A stretch of DNA of 64,000 bases from Diphasiastrum complanatum. Taxonomy: Eukaryota > Streptophyta > Lycopodiopsida > Lycopodiales > Lycopodiaceae. This document shows, piece by piece, positions 58,481-64,000 of the stretch (position 1 is its first letter; the number at the start of each line of letters is the position of its first letter). The position numbers and the translations under genes were made by a program. The notes under the pieces were generated by a model. That model did no database searches. It saw nothing but the letters and a program-made list of their open reading frames with translations, and was not told the DNA's origin. Location of the stretch: the NCBI GenBank assembly GCA_029204225.1, contig CM055095.1, forward strand, positions 23,851,641 to 23,915,640, in the 5' to 3' direction.

Positions 58481-59665
58481 GATGGCGGTTCGGGAGTTAA
58501 CCTAATTTCTACAAAGCTATGTGCAAAGTGGAGCCTCAAAAAAATAAAGCCTGCGACTTTTGCCATTAAGCTAGCTGATCAAACTACAGTTCGTCTGCGA
58601 GAAATGGTTGAAGATATACCTATCAGAATTGTCGGAGTACAGCTCGTCATTACTCTCATAGTAATGGACTTACCAGAAGCACCAAATGTCTATCGAGTCC
58701 TATTGGGACGCCCATGGTTACAAGTTGTGCAAGTAATTCATAACTGGGATACAGGGAAAATCACTTTTGAAAATCGTGAACGTGCAGTCAAGGGTGATCC
58801 TGTAACTTGGACTATCAAACCAATGGCTCAGAAAGAGGATGATGATTCATCAACAACGGATCATACTTGTGACCGACCAGTAAAAAATTGGGGAGTAAAT
58901 TACGACTCTCAAACCGATACTGTCAACTGGAATCAAGCCCTTGCAATGATTGATTGTACATTAGGTTATATGTGTCAACAAGATAATCAATTAGATTTGA
59001 GTGAGATTTCACTAATGGATCGAACTTTAGATACACCGATCACTTTTCCTTTGAATGTGCTGAATGTAGCTTGGATATCAACGGACTTTATACCAGATCC
59101 GATTAAAGATGAACTCATTCATGTGAGTCATGCCTTGACTTATGATGACAATGCAGAACTTACTAATGAGTAGATTCTAAATTATATGGATCCGACCAGA
59201 TTTGTAGTGCGTAATATTCCTGATGAACCAACAATAAAACCGCCAAAAGTAGTTATATTGAAGGAAGACAGGAACACATGTTCAATGACGAAGAAACAAG
59301 CCAAGCAACATTATAATACGGTCCTGAAATGGGAAAATCCTCCTCAAAAGATTGATTCAAAGAATGTGCCGCCCTTACTGGATAAAGGCAAAGGAAAAGT
59401 CAAGGATGATTCTGCAAGTCAGAGTTCTAGCAAGACATCACCGTCTAGGAAGTCTTCACCTTCAACGAAGAGTCTATCTTCTCGAAACTCATCGCCTCCA
59501 CGATCTATTCTTGCTAAGAAGGCTAAGCGAAGATCCAAGACAAATCCTTTTGACAAAGAACAAGCAGATGGAGTCCAGCATGATATGCCCGAACATTTCA
59601 AACGCTACACACTAGATGATGTGGTTATCATGTTACCCAAAGCACATCGTGAACCCGAAGAATAA
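58475..59665 (+). pseudogene. Protease and Ser/Lys-rich linker of composite E, first copy (fossil)
   Basis: IDGGSGVNLISTKLCAKW is the active-site region of a retropepsin-like protease (DGGSG in place of DTGA/DSGA, a variant seen in gypsy elements). VYRVLLGRPWLQ is the typical second conserved block. It is followed by a long linker, then a basic Ser-rich low-complexity stretch (about 59395-59540). The usual order protease then reverse transcriptase is kept. Confidence 0.75.
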
Positions 59666-60083
59666 GTGCCAAAATCAGAAGATGCTTACGATGGCCCAGC
59701 TGGGACGCAGCCTATGAATCTTGCTAAACCAGGAGAACCAGAAAAGATTGTACAAGTTGGATTACAACTTAATCCTGAACAGTTTCAAGCGCTAAGAACA
59801 TTGCTTATTAAGTATCAAGATTGCTTTGCATGGACTTATAAAGATCTCAAGGGTATTCCGACGTCAGTTATTGAACACACTATACCATTAATACCTGATG
59901 CAGTTCCAAAGGTTACAAAGTTCTATCGCTGTAATCCTAACGTTGCGGATCTGATAAAGAAAGAACTTCAGATATTGCTTGATGCCGATTTCATTTATGA
60001 GATTGAACATACCGAATGGGTTTCACCAATTGTCATTGTTCCTAAGAAGAATGGGAAATTGAGAATTTGTGTGAATCTCAAGA
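59666..60083 (+). pseudogene. Start of reverse transcriptase, first copy (fossil)
   Basis: DCFAWTYKDLKGIPTSVIEH and TEWVSPIVIVPKKNGKLRIC are the conserved N-terminal blocks of gypsy reverse transcriptase. The second gag copy follows immediately. Confidence 0.8.
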
Positions 60084-61030
60084 CCACGTCAATCTGCTCT
60101 TGGATACCCGGAACGATTAGCCTTACCTGCCCCACCAAAGCACTCGCTCCTCCTGCCAATTTGATGGAACCAGAACCTTACAGAGGTACCGAACAATGGA
60201 ATTATAGTAATGATTATGAAGGTGGATCTTCAAAACAGTATGCTATTTATGCTGCCACGCAACAACAAGCATCTAGAAACTGGACCAGAGCACCACTTGG
60301 ATCCTTTGCATGTGGAAAAAATCACAGAGTTGCAGAATGTCCAAATAAAGGCAAATTTGTACCATTCTGTCATGACTGTGGTTATGGACATTGCTACAAG
60401 GACTGTCCAGCAAGACCGAAGCCACCACCGGCTACAGCTCCTGTAAATTTGATAACAATCAAGCAAAGACCAGCAGCTCAGAATGAACCAAGTGTACCCT
60501 TGATCGTGGTTACCAGAGCACAGAAGCAAAAAGCACCTGTAGCAGAACCAGTACCTGCTGATTCTATACCATTAACTGATATACCAACAACATCTGGAGT
60601 ATGTCCGAATCTTCATGCGGAAAAAAAATCTTCATGCGAAAAAAAGAAGATATCAGGATATGAGGCAATGGATTAAACATTTGCAAGAGGAAGAGGAGCT
60701 TGAAGCTGCTAGAGCAACAACCGAAGTTCGTTCTTCACCAGTGCAACCACCGAATAATCCATGTACAGATATGAATGCTCAATTGCATCATCATGAAGAA
60801 CCCTTCAAGATGACTGAACCGGCGCCACAAAGAGAACTGCTCATGAATATTTTGTCTAGTAAGATCAATATTTCGTTGGGAGAGTTCCTGAAGTTGGTGT
60901 CAAAAGCAAAAGAAGTATAAGCGCAAAAGTTAACTCAAGCTGAATCAGAAGTTCATCAGGAGCCACTTTTTTGTGCTGGATTTGAAGAATCTAATGAAGT
61001 ACTCCATGTCGCAGCCTGAGATTGAAGTGA
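60084..61030 (+). pseudogene. Gag end, second copy (fossil)
   Basis: It repeats the gag segment: ALAPPANLMEPEPYRG, the knuckles CGKNHRVAEC and CHDCGYGHCYKDC, the linker and MNILSSKINISLGEFLKLV. It is closely similar to 53930-54120 plus 57691-58400. Confidence 0.8.
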
Positions 61031-61079
61031 ACAAAAAAATATCACCCTGTCGATACAACATAGACAATTTCCTAATGAA

Positions 61080-62285
61080 GTAGCTGTGATAGATGGCGGT
61101 TTGAGAGTTAACCTGATTTCTATAAAGCTATGTGCAAAATGGGGCCTTACAAAGATAAAGCCTGCGACTTTTGCCATTAAGCTAGCTGATCAAACGATAG
61201 TTCGTCCGTGAGGAATGATTGAAGATATACATGTCAGAATTGTCGGAGTACAATTCGTCATTACTTTCATAGTAATGGACTTACCAGAAGCACCAAATGT
61301 CTACCGAGTCCTATTGGGACGCCCATGGTTTCGAGTTGCGCAAGTAATTCATAACTGGGGTACTGGAAAAATCACTTTTGAAAATCGTGAACGTGTAGTC
61401 AAGGTTGATCCTGCAACTTGGACTATCGAACTAGTGGTTCAAAAAGAGGATGATGATTCATCAACAACGGATTATACTTGTGACTGACCAGAAAAAATTT
61501 TGGGAGCTCATTACGATTCTCAAACCGATACTGTCAACTCTTGCAACGATTGACTGTACAGCTGGATATATGTGTCAACAAGATAATCAATCAGATTTGA
61601 ACGAGATTTTATTATTGGATCGAACCTTGGATACACCGATTACTTTTCCATTGAATGTGCTAAAAGTAGCTTGGATATCAACGAAACTTATACCAAATTG
61701 AAGATGAACTCATTCTTGTGAGTCATGTCTTGACTTATGATGAAATGCAGAACTTACTGATGAGCAGATTCTAAATCATATGGATCCGACCAGATTTGGA
61801 GTGCGTAATATTTCTGATGAACTAACAATAAAACCGTCAAAAGCAGTTATATTGAAAGAAGACAAGATCACATGGGCAATGATGAAGAAACAAGCCAAGA
61901 AAAACGTCATAATACGGTTTTAAAATGAAAAAATCCTCCTCAAAAGATTGATTCAAAGTATGTGCCACCCTTACTGGATAAAGGCAAAGGAAAAGTCAAG
62001 GATGATTCCACAAGTCACAGTTCTAGCAAGACATCATCGTCTAGGAAGTCTTCACCTTCGAAGAAGAGTTTATCTTCTCATAAGACATCAACTCCACGAT
62101 CAATTCCTGCTAAGAAGGCTAAGCGAAGATCCAAGACAAGTCGTTTTGACAAAGAACAAGCAGATGTAGTCCAGCATGATATGCCCGAACATTTTAAACG
62201 TTATACACTAGATGATGTGGTTATTATGTTACCCAAATCACATCGTGAACCTGAAGAGCAGGTGCTAGAATCCAAAGATGTTTAA
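61080..62285 (+). pseudogene. Protease and linker, second copy (fossil)
   Basis: It contains VYRVLLGRPWFRVAQVIHNW and a Ser/Lys-rich stretch matching the first copy, with visible divergence. Broken. Confidence 0.7.
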
Positions 62286-62309
62286 GATGGCCCAGCTAGG
62301 ACACAGATC

Positions 62310-63440
62310 ATGAATCTTGCTGAGCTAGGAGAACCAGAAAAGATTGTACAAGTTGGATCACAACTTAATCTTGAACAATATCAAGCACTCCGAATGCTAC
62401 TTATTAAGTATCAAGATTGCTTTGCATGGACTTATCAAGATCTGAAGGGTATTCCAACGTCAGTTATTGAACACAATACTTTAGTACCTGATGCAGTTCC
62501 AAAGGTTACAAAATTCTATTGCTATAATCCTAATGTTGCGGATCTGATGAAGAAAAAACTTCAGAGATTGCTTGACGCCGATTTTATTTATGAGATCGAG
62601 CATGCATAATGGGTTTCACTGATTGCCATTGTTCCTAAGAAGAATGGAAAATTGAGAATTTGTGTGAATGTCAAGGCCTTGAACAAAGTGACGAGGAAGG
62701 CTCACTTTCCTTTAACTTTTACTAAAAGCATTTTGGACCGCCCTGCTGGAGCAGAAGCTTATAGTTATCTGGATGGATTTAGTGGTTACAACCAAGTCAA
62801 GATTGCACCTGCAGGTCGTCACAAAGCAACTTTTGCAATTGAATGAGACACCTTATGCTTACAAAGTAATGCCGTTTGGAGTTTGTAATGCACCAAGTTC
62901 ATTCCAAAGAGTAATGCAATTTGCTTTTGAAGATTATCTACAGAAATTCCTTGAAATTTACTTGGATGACCTGGGAGTATAGACCACCTGGATCGATTGG
63001 AAAAAGTATTTGAAAGATGTCGCAAGTATTAAATTTTCCTAAATCCAGAAAAATGCTAGATATGGGTTTCTCATGGAGTTGTGCTTGGGCATGTGATATT
63101 GAGACATGGCATTGCCACAGATTATTGTAAAATCAAGGTTATTGTGGAATTGCCACCATCAACAACATTTCATGGAGTTTATGTATTTATGGGCCATGCG
63201 AACTACTATTGAATTTTTATTATCTTCTTTGCAGATTTAGCAAGACCTATATACAAACTTACTATTGTTTCTATTTGGATAGTAGAGGCGTTAGAAGCCT
63301 TTGAAAAATTAAAAAAGCATTAATTTCAGCACCAATACTGCATTCTCCAGATTGGATGATTGAGTTTCATGCTCACACTGATGGCTCGAAATATGCAATT
63401 GGATCAGTTTTGACGCAGTCAGGTGACTATAAGAAGGACT
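62310..63440 (+). pseudogene. Reverse transcriptase and RNase H start, second copy (fossil)
   Basis: It contains DCFAWTYQDLKGIPTSVIEH, LDGFSGYNQVKIAP, VMPFGVCNAPSSFQRVM and the catalytic IYLDD, followed near 63350-63420 by an RNase H-like HTDGSKYAIGSVLTQSG. This is the most complete reverse transcriptase of the A/E family in the window, but it is broken. Confidence 0.8.
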
Positions 63441-63449
63441 ATCCAATAC

Positions 63450-63714
63450 AATTTTTAAATTTGAATAATTAGAGAGGCAAAATTGGACCAATAAGATTCA
63501 TAGTCCAGGGTCCTCCTCTCTACTATAAAAAAGAACCAACTTGAGTTTCATACACATGTACATATCTTCATTTCAATAAAGCAGATTGGTTCTCTTGTGA
63601 AATGGATTTATGAATGTCCTTGCTCTCTCTCCCTTTTCCTCCATCTCTTATGCTTTTATTTTGTTTGCTAATTGTTGTATCTGAATGTTATTGGGATTGT
63701 ATGTTTTTATACGT

Positions 63715-63794
<80 letters not shown>

Positions 63795-64000
63795 TAAGCT
63801 ATTTTCATTGTGGATCTAGTATTAATGGATGTAGTGTTAATGCTTAGGGTTAGTGGATGGTAGAATTAGATGTGAATCTTCCATTCATGTTGAAATCTGA
63901 ACTATGCTATCGCTCTCATGGAAACGAATCTACGCATGACAACTAACTTCATTTTCTCGATGCTAGATTGATTAGATCTTGGGTTGAGGATAGGCAAGGA
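63450..64000 (+). repeat. Partial LTR of composite E/F, leaves the window
   Basis: It matches the inner part of the LTRs of A and E (AATTTGAATAATTAGAGAGG...TAGGCAAGGA). A pure (GA)n run at about 63720-63789 replaces the short mixed GAGAGAAAGAG tract of the other copies. Confidence 0.85.

Larger units (their letters stand above)
52267..64000 (+). mobile_element. Gypsy composite E/F (tRNA-Asp primed), same family as A, broken, runs off the right edge
   Basis: A partial 5' LTR is 52267-52880, with the primer-binding site TGGCGCCGTTGCCGGGGA at 52885-52902. Gag starts near 53107 and is interrupted by element G (54121-57690). The block then continues with gag end, protease (58475-58800) and the start of reverse transcriptase (to about 60083). 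A second copy of the gag-knuckle to reverse transcriptase block follows directly (about 60090-63000), then an RNase H start near 63350 and a partial LTR from about 63450 that leaves the window. Sequence and protein blocks match element A. Many breaks. Confidence 0.88.

Overview
The window is nuclear DNA of a land plant with a large, repeat-rich genome. The evidence is a spliced plant SLU7 gene with a 6.7-kb intron, a plant-type organellar UMP-CMP kinase, and dense nested Ty3/gypsy and Ty1/copia LTR retrotransposons primed by plant tRNAs. I cannot name the species; the long intron and the repeat load fit a gymnosperm, a fern or another large-genome plant. No bacterial, plastid or mitochondrial block was recognised.

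Layout. (1) 1-2366: the 3' part of a GC-rich, intron-bearing hAT-transposase-like gene on the + strand, opening off the left edge, followed by what looks like a hAT 3' terminus. (2) 3044-13227, minus strand: eight coding exons of SLU7, the splicing factor that helps select 3' splice sites. The last ~48 residues are not found in the window. Its third intron holds a microsatellite, a second hAT-type terminus, a 70-bp tandem duplication and a LINE remnant. (3) 13.2-16.5 kb: no recognisable gene. (4) 16.6-29.3 kb: a three-level nest. The LTR of a chromovirus-like element (R) is split by a tRNA-Asp-primed gypsy element (A, 17223-27199, target duplication TTCCA). A is itself split by a 5.7-kb non-autonomous element (B, 18499-24207, target duplication ATACC) whose two 865-bp LTRs look identical. 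(5) 29.3-36.9 kb: an array of CG-rich palindromes, another R-family LTR, and long stretches without genes. (6) 36.9-39.3 kb: a copia fossil. (7) 39793-40647, minus: the UMP-CMP kinase gene. (8) 42.1-52.3 kb: a probable mini-Helitron, then mixed copia and gypsy fossils. (9) 52267-64000: a gypsy composite of the same family as A, holding two head-to-tail partial copies of the gag-protease-RT block, with a second non-autonomous LTR element (G, 54121-57690, target duplication CCAGA) nested inside.

Only SLU7 and the kinase look like ordinary host genes. The most unusual signals are: element B, whose 612-codon ORF begins like a copia gag, carries zinc knuckles and then a ~190-residue unit twice; the palindrome array at 30.1-30.8 kb; the perfect CTTCACACGTGTGAAG palindromes in LTRs of several elements; and a gag with four zinc knuckles in the A/E family.
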